Positions 16,065 to 26,582 of a stretch of DNA of 64,000 bases are shown here, piece after piece. Position 1 is the first letter of the stretch, and every line of letters begins with the position of its first letter. The notes under the pieces were generated by a model, which was not told the origin of the DNA, searched no databases, and saw only the letters and a list, made by a program, of their open reading frames with translations. This stretch comes from Isoptericola halotolerans (GTDB taxonomy: Bacteria; Actinomycetota; Actinomycetes; Actinomycetales; Cellulomonadaceae): contig NZ_JABEZU010000001.1 in NCBI RefSeq assembly GCF_013149785.1, forward strand, positions 372,001-436,000, read 5' to 3'. A program made the translations under genes and the position numbers.

Positions 16065-17036
16065 GTGACCGACGAGCCGCAGGAATCGACTCACTCCGGC
16101 GCCGTGCGCCGCCACGCCGCGCCGCATCCCGGTACGCCCTGGCGCGCCGCGCCCGGCCTCGCCGTCCGTGGCGGGCTGGTCGGCATGGCCGAGTCGGTCC
16201 CCGGCATCTCCGGCGGCACCGTCGCCCTGGTCACCGGCCTGTACGACCGGCTGCTCGCGGCCGCGAGCCAGGTGGTGCACGCCGGCCGCGAGCTCGTCCA
16301 GGGCATCGCCCGGGGCCGTGGCCTGCGACCGGCAGGACGTGCCCTGCGCGCCGTCGACGCCCGGTTCCTCGTGCCGGTGCTCGTCGGCATGGCGGTGATG
16401 CTCCTGGTCTCCCTCAGCCTGGTCGCGCCGCTGCTGGAGGAGAACCCCGTCCCGGTGCGGGCGGTGTTCTTCGGCATGATCGCCGTCTCGGTGATCGTGC
16501 CCCTGCGGATGATGCCGGACCGGTTCCGCCCGCTGGACGCCGGCCTCCTCGTCGTCGCCGCGGTCGCCGGGTTCTTCCTGGTCGGCCTGCCCCCGAGCGA
16601 CCTGTCCGACCCGTCGCTCTGGTACGTCGCCGGGTGTGCGGCGATCGCCATCAACGCGCTCGTGCTGCCCGGCGTCTCGGGCTCGACCCTGCTGGTCGTG
16701 CTGGGGATCTACATCCCCGTGCAGCAGGCGATCTCGGACCGTGACCTGGCGTTCGTCGGCGCTTTCGCGCTCGGTGCGATCGTCGGCCTGGCGTCCTTCG
16801 TCAAGCTCCTGCACTGGTTGCTGGAGCACCGGCGGCAGGTGACCATGGCGGTGCTCGCCGGCCTCATGATCGGCTCGCTGCGTGCGCTGTGGCCCTGGCA
16901 GGACGCCGACGGCGGTCTCCTCGCGCCGCCCGACGCCGGCGCCACCGTCGGGCCGGTGATGCTCGCCGTGGCGGGTGCCGCCGTCGTCGGCGCCGCGATC
17001 TGGTGGGAGTCGGTGCGGGGCGACGAGGATGCCTGA
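16065..17036 (+). CDS. DUF368 membrane protein, probable undecaprenyl-phosphate transporter (PopT-like)
   Basis: A 323-residue protein with eight to nine transmembrane helices. The two diagnostic DUF368 motifs are visible as inverted-repeat halves: GMAESVPGISGGTVALVTG (about 41-59) and NALVLPGVSGSTLLVVLG. DUF368 proteins were shown in other bacteria to return the lipid carrier C55-phosphate across the membrane, recycling it for cell-wall synthesis. A TAGGCT hexamer seven bases before the GTG suggests a leaderless message. The last 8 bases overlap the TrmH-family gene, so the two form an operon. Confidence 0.88.
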   Translation: MTDEPQESTHSGAVRRHAAPHPGTPWRAAPGLAVRGGLVGMAESVPGISGGTVALVTGLYDRLLAAASQVVHAGRELVQGIARGRGLRPAGRALRAVDARFLVPVLVGMAVMLLVSLSLVAPLLEENPVPVRAVFFGMIAVSVIVPLRMMPDRFRPLDAGLLVVAAVAGFFLVGLPPSDLSDPSLWYVAGCAAIAINALVLPGVSGSTLLVVLGIYIPVQQAISDRDLAFVGAFALGAIVGLASFVKLLHWLLEHRRQVTMAVLAGLMIGSLRALWPWQDADGGLLAPPDAGATVGPVMLAVAGAAVVGAAIWWESVRGDEDA

Positions 17037-17670
17037 GGCGGACGGTGCCGGGGAGCAGGTCGGCGTCGGGCCCTGGTCCGGCGGCTCGCCGCCCGACGAC
17101 CCCCGCTACGACCCCGAGCTGCTCGCGCACGGCGACCGCCGCAACGTCGTCGACCGCTACCGGTACTGGACGGTCGAGGCGATCCGGGCCGACCTCGACG
17201 CGCGGCGTCCGCCGGACCGTCACCTGCACGTCGCGATCGAGAACTGGGCGCACGACCTGAACATCGGGTCCGTGGTGCGCACGGCCAACGCCTTCAACGC
17301 GGCCGGGGTGCACATCGTGGGACGGCGGCGGTGGAACCGCCGGGGCGCGATGGTCACCGACCGGTACCTGCACCTGCACCACCACCCGGACCCCGCGGCG
17401 TTCGCCGCGTGGGCCGCCCACGCCGACGACGGTGCGCGGCTACCGGTCGTCGGGGTCGACAACGTGCCCGGGTCCGTCCCGCTCGAGGGGCGCGAGCTCC
17501 CGGCGCGGTGCGTGCTGCTCCTCGGGCAGGAGTCGAGCGGGCTGACGCCCGAGGCGCAGGCCGCGTGCGACGTCGTCGTGCACATCACCCAGCACGGCTC
17601 GACACGCTCGCTGAACGCGGGTGCGGCGGCGGCCGTCGCGATGCACTCCTGGGCCCTGCAGCACGCGTGA
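17029..17670 (+). CDS. TrmH-family (SpoU) RNA 2'-O-methyltransferase
   Basis: A 213-residue enzyme with SPOUT motifs: NIGSVVRTANAFNAAGVHI (motif 1), LLGQESSGLTPEA (motif 2) and QHGSTRSLNAGAAAAVAM (motif 3). It should transfer a methyl group from AdoMet to a ribose in tRNA or rRNA. In the last motif the usual Pro-Met-x-Gly is replaced by Gln-His-Gly, seen in a TrmH subgroup. The ATG at 17029 lies inside the end of the DUF368 gene, indicating coupled expression. The exact RNA target is unknown. Confidence 0.88.
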   Translation: MPEADGAGEQVGVGPWSGGSPPDDPRYDPELLAHGDRRNVVDRYRYWTVEAIRADLDARRPPDRHLHVAIENWAHDLNIGSVVRTANAFNAAGVHIVGRRRWNRRGAMVTDRYLHLHHHPDPAAFAAWAAHADDGARLPVVGVDNVPGSVPLEGRELPARCVLLLGQESSGLTPEAQAACDVVVHITQHGSTRSLNAGAAAAVAMHSWALQHA

Positions 17671-17829
17671 TCGGGGCGACCGTCTCGCTGGGCGGTACCG
17701 GATGTGACGGCCATGACCCGCTCGTGAGAAAATCGGGGCGCATGTGGTCCTGGCGATCGCTCGCCACCAGTGAGGGTGTGTCGCCGCCCGCCTGCGTTCC
17801 TCGTACGTTCCCTCATTGGAGTACCGCAG

Positions 17830-18849
<1,020 letters not shown>

Positions 18850-18863
18850 TCGTCGCCTGACGT

Positions 18864-18906
18864 GCGCAGTGCCCCTCCACCGACCGGGTGGAGGGGCACT
18901 GTGCGT
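18864..18906 (+). terminator. fba transcription terminator hairpin
   Basis: AGTGCCCCTCCACC (18868-18881) pairs exactly with GGTGGAGGGGCACT (18887-18900) over a 5-base loop and can be extended by several outer pairs. It lies 18 bases after the fba stop and between convergent genes, so it may serve both. Confidence 0.85.
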
Positions 18907-18934
18907 TCTGCGCTGCCTGGGGGAGCGGGTCGGG

Positions 18935-19357
18935 CTACCGCGGCCCGGCGGCGGTGATGTCGAGGTCGACGCCCGGGTCCTCGTCGACGATCTCGAGGAG
19001 CTCGCCGATGCGGGTGACGTCGAGGAGGAAGCGGACGGTCGGCGGGGCGCGCAGCACCCGGACCTTGTGCGGGCTGCGCGACGCCAGGCGAGCCAGGAAG
19101 GCCACGCCGGAGGAGTCCATGAACGTGACGTGGTGCGCGTCGAGCTCGACCGGCAGGCCGGAGGCCTCGGCGTCGGAGATCGCCTCGCCGAGCTCGGCGC
19201 TCACGTCGGCGTCGATCTCGCCCGACAGCACCACCCGGGCCCGTGACGTCCCGACGATGACGTGGATGCTCGCAGGGTCACCGATCTGGGGCGCCGTGGA
19301 GGCTGCGCCGTCCCCGTTCCCAGGGGTGCCCGGCGTCGTGTTCGATCCGTCCTGCAC
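18935..19357 (-). CDS. STAS-domain anti-sigma factor antagonist-like protein
   Basis: A 140-residue protein with a disordered N-terminus of about 30 residues, then a STAS domain. The conserved phosphorylation-site region reads FMDSSGVAFLARL, with the acceptor Ser in DSSG; upstream is LSGEIDADVS. STAS proteins of this kind are phosphorylated by a serine kinase/anti-sigma factor and dephosphorylated by a PP2C phosphatase. The gene is divergent from a SpoIIE phosphatase with its own kinase-like domain, so it is a natural partner. Confidence 0.88.
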   Translation of the reverse strand: MQDGSNTTPGTPGNGDGAASTAPQIGDPASIHVIVGTSRARVVLSGEIDADVSAELGEAISDAEASGLPVELDAHHVTFMDSSGVAFLARLASRSPHKVRVLRAPPTVRFLLDVTRIGELLEIVDEDPGVDLDITAAGPR

Positions 19358-19471
19358 GGTGCTCCTTCCTTGAGCTGTTCGCTCTCCTCAGGTCTCAGCG
19401 GACACCAATCTACGGTTGAATGTGCAGCGAATGCACCAACTTGGCCGTGACACGACGGAAACGGAGGGCGT

Positions 19472-21730
19472 ATGACCGATTTGCCCTACCCCGTGTCGAC
19501 GACGGCACCGGTTTCCGGGGAGCAGCTGGCTCTCGCGCTCACCACGACCACCGTCCCGGCGTTCGTCACCGGGCCCTGGGAGGCCGGCATGCCGGTCATC
19601 TGGGTGAACGAGGCGTTCGAGCGGCTCGTCGGTGTCGGGGCGGAGGACCTCGGACTGCTGGGACCTCATCCCCTGCTGGCCCTGGTCGAGGACGACCCGC
19701 ACCGCGCGGCGGCCCAGGCGGACCTCGCCGCCGGACGGGCGATGCGGCGCATCGTCAGCGCCCGCAAGCGTGACGGCGGGGTGAGCTGGCTGCAAGTGGA
19801 CGTCACGCCGATGCCGCGCGCCGAGGGCGAGGAGCTGCGCTGGGTGGGCGTGACCACCGACGTCTCGGAGTACGTGGACCAGCAGGCGGCGCAGCTCGCC
19901 TCCCTCGAGGTCGAGCGCCGCGAGCGGGCCGACCTCGACCTCATCGCGCAGACCACGGAGCTGCTGGGTGACCTGGAGTACCCGTTCGCGCTGCGGGACA
20001 TCGCCGACCTGCTGCGGTCGCTGGTCCCGTGGAGCGGCTTCTACCTGAACGACGACGGGTTGCAGTACGCCGACGGCGTCGACGTCGCGTCCCCGCCGAC
20101 GGGGCGCGGTCGTCGGCACACCCGGTACGTGCCGGAGACGTGGCACGTCGACCTCGCCGGCGACCCCTCCGGGGTGGTCGGCGGTCACGCTGACGTCCAC
20201 GACGTCGGAACCGCTCCCAGCCCGGACGCCGCGCCCGCCGTCGACCACGTCCAGGAGCTGCTCGACGGCGTGGTCGACGGCCCCGTACGGCTCGACCTGA
20301 GCGGGTCCTACGGTCCGCACACCGCCTCGGGATGGTTGCGGCGGGACCTGGTGCGGCGCGTGGTGGAGGAGTCCGGCGTGGTGCCGCGCTCCGTCGTCGT
20401 GCACGCGGTCGCCGGACGACGGCGGGTGCTCGGCCTGCTGGCGACGTGGCACGGCGACGCCGCCCGCGGCCCCGGCGCCGATGCCGGCGGCCGGGCCGAG
20501 CCCGCGCCCGAGCACATCTTCACCGTGGTCGAGGTGGTCGCCCGCCGGGCCGGGACGGCGATCGACAACGCCCGGCTCTACGCCCGGGAGCACCGGCTCG
20601 CCGAGGCGCTCCAGCGCGCCATGCTCCCCGAGCAGGCCGACGTGACCGGGCTGGACGTCTGGACCTACTACGCCCCCAACGCCGAGCACGCCCAGGTGGG
20701 TGGCGACTGGTACGACGTCCTGCAGATCTCCGAGGGAACCGTCGGGCTCGTGATCGGCGACGTCGTCGGGCACGACGTCGAGGCCGCGGCCGCGATGGGG
20801 CAGCTGCGCTCGGTGGTCCGTGCCTACGCCTACGAGCTGACCACCCCCGGCACCGTGCTCGACCGGGTCGACCAGCTCGTCACCGGGATGCGCGTGCCGC
20901 GCCCGGCCTCCATGGTCTACGCCACCCTGCACCACGTGACCGACGACGACTCCTGGTCCGTCGAGTACACCCGGGCAGGTCACCTGCCACCCCTGCTGCT
21001 GCGCGACGGCGACGTGCGGCTGCTGTCCGGTGCCAGCGGCTCGCTGGTGGGGTTCGGCACCGCGGCACGCAAGACCGGCCGTGAGGTGCTGCGCCGCGGC
21101 GACGTGCTGCTGTTCTACACCGACGGGCTCATCGAGCGTCGCGACCGTTCGTTGAAGGTGGGGCTCGACACCCTGGTGGAGATGTCGGGCCGGATCACCG
21201 CACGGGACGCCGCCGGCGTCGGCGAGGAGCTGCTCTCCCGGCTGGCGGACTCCCCGGAGGACGACGTCGCGATCGTCGTGGTGCGGGTGCCCGACCCGGT
21301 CCAGGACGCCCAGGTGACGGCGCTCAGCCCGCGGTCCCGCCGGTGGTTGCTGCCGAGCGAGCCCGCCTCGATCGGGCGCGCACGCCACGCGGTGCTGCGG
21401 ACCTGCCAGGCCTGGGGTCTGGTGGAGTCCGCGGCGGCCGAGCTCGTGGTCTCCGAGCTCGTCGCCAACGGGGTGCTGCACGGCTGGGGCAACATCGCGC
21501 TGCGCCTCTTCGACACCGGCGACGGTCTGCGCATCGAGGTCGAGGACGCCAACCCGGCGCCCCCGGTGGCCACCGACGGTCACCCAAACCGAGTCGGCGG
21601 GTTCGGCATGCAGATCGTCGAGCGGCTCGCCGACTGGGGCTGGCGGCCGGCGGGGACCGGCAAGCTGGTCTGGGCCAAGCTCCGGCCGCAGCCGATGCAG
21701 CCCGACGAGCCGGCCCCCGCCCTCGGCTGA
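19472..21730 (+). CDS. PAS-GAF-SpoIIE phosphatase with C-terminal HATPase domain
   Basis: A 752-residue soluble regulator. A PAS domain covers about residues 15-140, a GAF-like domain about 150-375, a SpoIIE/PP2C phosphatase about 395-610 (GDWYDVL, VGDVVGHDVEAAA, VLLFYTDGLIER, DDVAIVVVR), and a serine-kinase-type HATPase about 620-740 (ELVVSELVANGVLHG, GGFGMQIVERLADWGW). It can thus both phosphorylate and dephosphorylate STAS proteins in response to a signal. STAS genes sit on each side. GGAGG lies four bases before the ATG at 19472. Confidence 0.92.
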   Translation: MTDLPYPVSTTAPVSGEQLALALTTTTVPAFVTGPWEAGMPVIWVNEAFERLVGVGAEDLGLLGPHPLLALVEDDPHRAAAQADLAAGRAMRRIVSARKRDGGVSWLQVDVTPMPRAEGEELRWVGVTTDVSEYVDQQAAQLASLEVERRERADLDLIAQTTELLGDLEYPFALRDIADLLRSLVPWSGFYLNDDGLQYADGVDVASPPTGRGRRHTRYVPETWHVDLAGDPSGVVGGHADVHDVGTAPSPDAAPAVDHVQELLDGVVDGPVRLDLSGSYGPHTASGWLRRDLVRRVVEESGVVPRSVVVHAVAGRRRVLGLLATWHGDAARGPGADAGGRAEPAPEHIFTVVEVVARRAGTAIDNARLYAREHRLAEALQRAMLPEQADVTGLDVWTYYAPNAEHAQVGGDWYDVLQISEGTVGLVIGDVVGHDVEAAAAMGQLRSVVRAYAYELTTPGTVLDRVDQLVTGMRVPRPASMVYATLHHVTDDDSWSVEYTRAGHLPPLLLRDGDVRLLSGASGSLVGFGTAARKTGREVLRRGDVLLFYTDGLIERRDRSLKVGLDTLVEMSGRITARDAAGVGEELLSRLADSPEDDVAIVVVRVPDPVQDAQVTALSPRSRRWLLPSEPASIGRARHAVLRTCQAWGLVESAAAELVVSELVANGVLHGWGNIALRLFDTGDGLRIEVEDANPAPPVATDGHPNRVGGFGMQIVERLADWGWRPAGTGKLVWAKLRPQPMQPDEPAPALG

Positions 21731-21740
21731 GGGTGACGAC

Positions 21741-22184
21741 TCAGGCCAGCGCGCGGACCTCGCCCACGGAGGTCCCGGAGTCCACGAGGAACTGCCGGCA
21801 CCGGTCCGCCTCGGCCGTCTCCCCGATGCGGCCCGCGGCCCGGGAGAGGGCCAGCACGGACCGCAGGAACCCCTGGTTGGGGAGATGGTCCGCGGGGATC
21901 GGCCCCTGGCCTCGCCAGCCGGCCCGGCGCAGTGCGTCCAGCCCCCGGTGGTAGCCGGTCCGGGCCTGCGCATAGGCGGTCACGGCGTGGACGACGTCGT
22001 CGCCCCCGTCGAGGGTCTGCTCGGCCAGCACGGCCCAGGCCAGGCTGGACGCCGGGTGCGCCGCGGCGACGTGCGCCGGGACGCCCCCCTCCGCCAGTGC
22101 GGCGCGGGCAGCGGCGTGCTCGTCCGGCAGGTAGGTCGGTGCCGGACCACCGAGCAGGTTCTCCACAGGATCACTTGGGCTCAT
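21741..22184 (-). CDS. DUF3151 family protein
   Basis: A 147-residue soluble protein matching the actinobacterial DUF3151 pattern: PVENLLGGPAPTYLP at the N-terminus, SLAWAVLAE, YAQARTGYHRGLDALRRAGWRGQGPIP and NQGFLRSVLALSRAA. Function is unknown; the helical repeat-like layout resembles TPR-type folds. I chose the ATG at 22184 because AACAAT lies seven bases upstream, fitting a leaderless start; two upstream in-frame ATGs at 22205 and 22193 are possible. It is convergent with the SpoIIE phosphatase gene. Confidence 0.8.
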   Translation of the reverse strand: MSPSDPVENLLGGPAPTYLPDEHAAARAALAEGGVPAHVAAAHPASSLAWAVLAEQTLDGGDDVVHAVTAYAQARTGYHRGLDALRRAGWRGQGPIPADHLPNQGFLRSVLALSRAAGRIGETAEADRCRQFLVDSGTSVGEVRALA

Positions 22185-22276
22185 GCGGCCCATTGTTCCA
22201 GGCAACAGGAGTGGCGCGTGCCCGCCGCGGGTGTTCAGGGCGTCGCCGGGCTCCCGACGCGGGTAGTCTCGTGCGC

Positions 22277-22654
22277 ATGATCGAGATCGCGACGTCCTCG
22301 ACGACGACGACGCTCGTGATCGCCGGTGATCTCGACCTCGCCGAACGGGACCAGTTCCCCGAGATCGCGGCGCGGGTCGTCGGGCTGCGCCGACAGCTCC
22401 TGGTGATCGACATGTGCCGGGTGACCTTCATGGACTCCACGGGCGCGGCGTTCCTCATCTCGCTGGCGGACTCGGGGCGCAAGAGGGGCGGCGCGACGGT
22501 CCTGCGCGGCGCCGACGAGCGTGACCTGTTCGTGCTGGAGGTGTGCGGTGCGCTCGACCTGTTCCGCGTCGACCACGACCACCACTGCGAGCAGTCGGAC
22601 GTCTCCACGGGCGCCACACCGGTACATCTCCCGCAGCGGCACCGTCCTTCCTGA
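22277..22654 (+). CDS. second STAS-domain anti-sigma factor antagonist
   Basis: A 125-residue STAS protein with the acceptor region FMDSTGAAFLISLAD (Ser in DSTG) and a LVIAGDLDLAERDQF N-terminal strand. It is close to the minimal STAS size plus a 20-residue basic tail. TAGTCT lies seven bases before the ATG, so the message is probably leaderless. It lies 0.5 kb from the SpoIIE phosphatase/kinase gene and is a likely substrate, together with the STAS protein at 18935. purA follows 85 bases downstream. Confidence 0.87.
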   Translation: MIEIATSSTTTTLVIAGDLDLAERDQFPEIAARVVGLRRQLLVIDMCRVTFMDSTGAAFLISLADSGRKRGGATVLRGADERDLFVLEVCGALDLFRVDHDHHCEQSDVSTGATPVHLPQRHRPS

Positions 22655-22739
22655 CCCGCAGACAGGTCACGGGCGGGTAAACTCTGCCGAGGCCCGGCGG
22701 CAGCCCCCGGGTCCACCGATTCACGAGGAGAGTTGATCC

Positions 22740-24035
22740 ATGCCAGCCGTGGTGCTCGTCGGCGCCCAGTGGGGCGATGAGGGCAAGGGGAAGGCGACCG
22801 ATCTTCTCGGAGACCGCGTCGACTACGTGGTGAAGTTCAACGGCGGCAACAACGCCGGGCACACCGTCGTCATCGGGGACGAGAAGTACGCCCTGCACCT
22901 GCTGCCGTCCGGCATCCTGTCGCCCGGCGTCACGCCCGTCATCTCGAACGGTGTCGTGGTGGACATCGAGGTCCTCTTCGAGGAGCTGGACGGCCTGATC
23001 GAGCGTGGGGTGGACGTGTCGCGTCTGCTCGTCTCGCAGGGAGCCCACGTGATCGCCGGGTACCACCGCACCGTCGACAAGGTGACCGAGCGGTTCCTCG
23101 GCAAGCGCAAGATCGGCACCACCGGTCGTGGCATCGGTCCGGCGTACGCGGACAAGATCAACCGGGTCGGCCTGCGGGTCGCGGACCTCTTCGACGAGAA
23201 GATCCTCGCCGAGAAGATCGAGGGCGCGCTCGACCAGAAGAACCACCTGCTGGTGAAGGTCTACAACCGGCGTGCGATCGAGGTGCAGGAGACGGTCGAC
23301 GAGCTGCTGCAGCACGCCGAGCGGCTGCGGCCGATGGTGGCCGACACGGGGCTCGCCCTGAACCAGGCGTTGGACCGTGGCGAGACCGTCCTGTTCGAGG
23401 GCGGCCAGGCGACCATGCTCGACGTCGACCACGGCACGTACCCGTTCGTGACGTCGTCGAACGCGACGGCGGGCGGCGCGGTGACCGGGTCGGGCGTCGG
23501 GCCCACGCGTGTGGACTCGGTGATCGGTGTCGTCAAGGCCTACACGACCCGGGTGGGCGAGGGACCGTTCCCCACCGAGCTCTTCGACGACAAGGGTGCC
23601 TACCTGCAGAAGGCCGGCGGCGAGTTCGGCGTCACCACCGGGCGGCCGCGCCGCTGCGGCTGGTACGACGCCGTCATCTCCCGCTATGCCGCCCGCGTCA
23701 ACGGCCTGACGGACCTGGTGCTGACCAAGCTCGACGTGCTCACCGGGCTCGAGAAGGTCCCGGTGTGCGTGGCCTACGACGTCGACGGCGAGCGGTACGA
23801 CGAGATGCCGATCGACCAGACGGCGTTCCACCACGCGAAGCCGATCTACGAGGAGCTCGACGGGTGGTGGGAGGACATCTCGCACTGCCGCACCTTCGAG
23901 GACCTGCCGGTCAACGCCCAGCGCTACGTGCGCCGGCTGGAGGAGATCTCCGGCTGCCGCGTCTCCGCCATCGGTGTCGGTCCTCGTCGCGACGAGATCA
24001 TCGGCATCCACGACCTGGTCCACCCGCGGGCCTGA
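22740..24035 (+). CDS. purA: adenylosuccinate synthetase
   Basis: A 431-residue GTP-dependent enzyme making adenylosuccinate from IMP and aspartate, the first AMP-specific step. The P-loop-like GDEGKGK is at residues 12-18 with catalytic D13, and H41 is in NNAGHT. Other hallmarks are [32 protein letters not shown] and [18 protein letters not shown] lies about 8 bases before the ATG. purD follows after 22 bases, but purD appears to have its own leaderless promoter. Confidence 0.97.
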   Translation: MPAVVLVGAQWGDEGKGKATDLLGDRVDYVVKFNGGNNAGHTVVIGDEKYALHLLPSGILSPGVTPVISNGVVVDIEVLFEELDGLIERGVDVSRLLVSQGAHVIAGYHRTVDKVTERFLGKRKIGTTGRGIGPAYADKINRVGLRVADLFDEKILAEKIEGALDQKNHLLVKVYNRRAIEVQETVDELLQHAERLRPMVADTGLALNQALDRGETVLFEGGQATMLDVDHGTYPFVTSSNATAGGAVTGSGVGPTRVDSVIGVVKAYTTRVGEGPFPTELFDDKGAYLQKAGGEFGVTTGRPRRCGWYDAVISRYAARVNGLTDLVLTKLDVLTGLEKVPVCVAYDVDGERYDEMPIDQTAFHHAKPIYEELDGWWEDISHCRTFEDLPVNAQRYVRRLEEISGCRVSAIGVGPRRDEIIGIHDLVHPRA

Positions 24036-24057
24036 GCGCCGCCTACACTGGCTGCCC

Positions 24058-25350
24058 GTGAAGATCCTCGTCGTCGGGAACGGTGCTCGCGAGCACGCCA
24101 TCGTCCATTCCCTCGCAGCGGAGCCGGTCACGGTCGGCGTCACGCACGAGCTGCACGCCGCCCCGGGCAACCCGGGGATGGGTGCGCAGGCCAGGTTGCA
24201 CGCGGTCGACCCGGACGACGGCGGAGCGGTGGCGACGCTCGCCACCTCACTGGGCGCTGACCTCGTCGTCGTCGGCCCGGAGGCACCGCTCGTCGCCGGC
24301 GTCGCGGACGCCGTGCGCGACGCGGGGATCCCGGTGTTCGGGCCGTCCGCCGAGGCGGCGCGGCTGGAGGGCTCGAAGGCCTTCGCCAAGGAGGTCATGG
24401 CCACCGCGAACGTGCCGACCGCGATGGCGCACGTGTGCACCACCCTCGACGAGGTGGCTGCCGCGTTGGACGCCTTCGGTCCGCCCTTCGTGGTCAAGGA
24501 CGACGGGCTGGCCGCCGGCAAGGGCGTCGTGGTGACCTCCGACCGGGACGCCGCGCTGGAGCACGCGCGCGCCTCCCTGGTCGCTCGCGGGGACGCAGGC
24601 ACGGTGGTGGTCGAGGAGTACCTCGACGGTCCCGAGGTCTCGCTGTTCTGCCTGTGCGACGGCTCGACCGTGGTGCCGCTCGTCCCGGCCCAGGACTTCA
24701 AGCGCGTGGGCGACGACGACGCCGGTCCGAACACGGGCGGGATGGGCGCCTACACCCCTCTCGACTGGGCGCCTGCGGGGCTCGTCGGCGAGGTGGTCGA
24801 CCGCATCGCCCAGCCCACCGTCGACGAGATGGCCCGCCGCGGCACCCCGTTCTCCGGTGTGCTCTACGTCGGGCTCGCGCTCACGTCCCGCGGCACCCGC
24901 GTGGTGGAGTTCAACGTGCGCTTCGGCGACCCGGAGATCCAGGCCGTCCTCGCGCGGCTGCGCACGCCCCTGTCCGGGGTGCTGCTGGCCGCCGCCCAGG
25001 GTGGTCTCGCCCAGCTCGAACCCCTGACCTGGACCGACGACGCCGTCGTCAACGTCGTCGTGGCCTCGCAGGGCTACCCGGAGTCCCCCCGGAAGGGCGA
25101 CCCGATCACCGGGATCGACGCCGCAGCCGCGCTGGACGGCGTGCACGTGCTGCACGCGGGCACCGCGGTCGACGACGGCGCGCTGGTGAGCGCGGGCGGT
25201 CGCGTGCTGTCCGTGGTCGGGCGGGGTGACGACCTCGCCGCCGCGCGCGCCGCGTCGTACGCGGGGGTCGCGCTGATCGACCTGCCGGGGTCGCACCACC
25301 GGACCGACATCGCCCTGAAGGCCGAGCGTGGCGAGGTCGCGGTTCCCTGA
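24058..25350 (+). CDS. purD: phosphoribosylamine-glycine ligase
   Basis: A 430-residue ATP-grasp enzyme joining glycine to phosphoribosylamine in purine synthesis. Landmarks: KILVVGNGAREHAI, VVGPEAPLVAGVAD, FGPSAEAARLEGSK, ATP-grasp KDDGLAAGKGVVV, NTGGMGAYTP and EFNVRFGDPEIQ. The GTG at 24058 gives the conserved N-terminus; TACACT lies eight bases upstream, so the message may be leaderless. It ends 16 bases from the convergent serine-hydrolase gene. Confidence 0.96.
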   Translation: MKILVVGNGAREHAIVHSLAAEPVTVGVTHELHAAPGNPGMGAQARLHAVDPDDGGAVATLATSLGADLVVVGPEAPLVAGVADAVRDAGIPVFGPSAEAARLEGSKAFAKEVMATANVPTAMAHVCTTLDEVAAALDAFGPPFVVKDDGLAAGKGVVVTSDRDAALEHARASLVARGDAGTVVVEEYLDGPEVSLFCLCDGSTVVPLVPAQDFKRVGDDDAGPNTGGMGAYTPLDWAPAGLVGEVVDRIAQPTVDEMARRGTPFSGVLYVGLALTSRGTRVVEFNVRFGDPEIQAVLARLRTPLSGVLLAAAQGGLAQLEPLTWTDDAVVNVVVASQGYPESPRKGDPITGIDAAAALDGVHVLHAGTAVDDGALVSAGGRVLSVVGRGDDLAAARAASYAGVALIDLPGSHHRTDIALKAERGEVAVP

Positions 25351-25365
25351 CCTCGCGCCGGGCGG

Positions 25366-26478
25366 CTACGCGGACGTGACGTGGTCGAGGACCGGTGCCA
25401 GCAGCCGAGGCAGCGGCCCGGTGTCCAGCCCGCCGTCGTAGCGTCCGGTGGTCTGCACGACGACGAGGTCGTGCTCGGGGAGCAGGTGCAGGCGCTGGTC
25501 GCCGTTGCCGATGCCGCCCACCCAGCGGTCCCGCCCCTCGCCCTGCAGGTACCACTGGTAGCCGTAGCCGCCCCAGCCGGTCGACGTGTGCCGGGTGAGC
25601 ATCGTGGCGATCCAGTCGGCGGGGACGACCTGCTGCCCGTCCCAGGTGCCGCCGTCGAGCACGGTCTGCCCGATCCGGGCGAGGTCGCGCGGCGCGAACC
25701 GCAGCCCCGAGCAGGCGATGGGCGTGCGGTCGGTCGTGGCGGTCCACTCGACCCTCCCGAGACCGAGCGGGGCGAACAGGCGGCGTCGCGCGAACTCTGC
25801 CAGCGGCAGGCCGGTGCCGCGCGAGATCAGCCGGCCCAGAACCTCGGTGGTGCCGCCGCTGTAGTTCCACCGCTCGCCCGGGGGTGACACGACGGGACGC
25901 CCCAGGACGTAGCGGTACGGGTCCGCGGCCAGTCGCATCGCGATCTCGCCGTTGCGGGGGTCGGTGTACGGCGGCCGCTCCCACCACTCCAGCCCGGTGG
26001 TCATGGTCAGGGCGTGCCCGACGGTGATCCGGGCACGCTGCGGGTCCGTCGCCAGGTCGGCGTGCTCCGGGAACTGCTCCAGCAGCGGCGCCTCGGGGTC
26101 GGGCACCGAGCCGTCGGCCAGCGCGATGCCGTACAGCAGGGCCACGACGCTCTTGGACACCGAGCGCACGTCGTGCAGCGTGCGCGGCCCGAACGTCACG
26201 GTGCCGAGCGGCCTGCCCTGCCGGAAGTCCTTCCCGCGCCCGTACCACTCGGCGACCAGCTCGCCGCGGTGCACCACGACGACGCCGTGCAGCCCGGGGA
26301 CCTGGTCCGCCACCTGCCCGACGGCGGCACGCAGCTCCGCGGACGCCCCGCCGTCGGGCAGGGGCGCGCCCGAGGGCGCCGACCACGGTGCGCCCGGTTC
26401 GCCGTCACCGATGCGCAGCGTCGGGTTGAGGACGAACTCGCGCAGCGTCTTGACCGGGTGGGACGCGAACAGGTGCAT
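25366..26478 (-). CDS. serine hydrolase of the beta-lactamase/esterase family
   Basis: A 370-residue class C beta-lactamase-like hydrolase. The nucleophile motif SVSK sits near residue 108 in HDVRSVSKSVVALL, and a Tyr motif YSGG (NYSGGTTEVLG) provides the base. No signal peptide is visible, so it is probably cytoplasmic. Family members include EstB-type esterases, D-amino-acid amidases and 6-aminohexanoate-dimer hydrolases; the substrate cannot be told. CACGAT lies seven bases before the ATG, hinting at a leaderless message. It is inserted on the opposite strand between purD and purC. Confidence 0.88.
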   Translation of the reverse strand: MHLFASHPVKTLREFVLNPTLRIGDGEPGAPWSAPSGAPLPDGGASAELRAAVGQVADQVPGLHGVVVVHRGELVAEWYGRGKDFRQGRPLGTVTFGPRTLHDVRSVSKSVVALLYGIALADGSVPDPEAPLLEQFPEHADLATDPQRARITVGHALTMTTGLEWWERPPYTDPRNGEIAMRLAADPYRYVLGRPVVSPPGERWNYSGGTTEVLGRLISRGTGLPLAEFARRRLFAPLGLGRVEWTATTDRTPIACSGLRFAPRDLARIGQTVLDGGTWDGQQVVPADWIATMLTRHTSTGWGGYGYQWYLQGEGRDRWVGGIGNGDQRLHLLPEHDLVVVQTTGRYDGGLDTGPLPRLLAPVLDHVTSA

Positions 26479-26582
26479 GCTGCCTATCGTGGCGCACGGG
26501 CGAGGGCGTGAACAGGGTGGGTGCCGCGGCTGTCCTCGGACGCCGACGTCACCGGTCGAGCGGCAGTGAGAGACTGGGCGCC

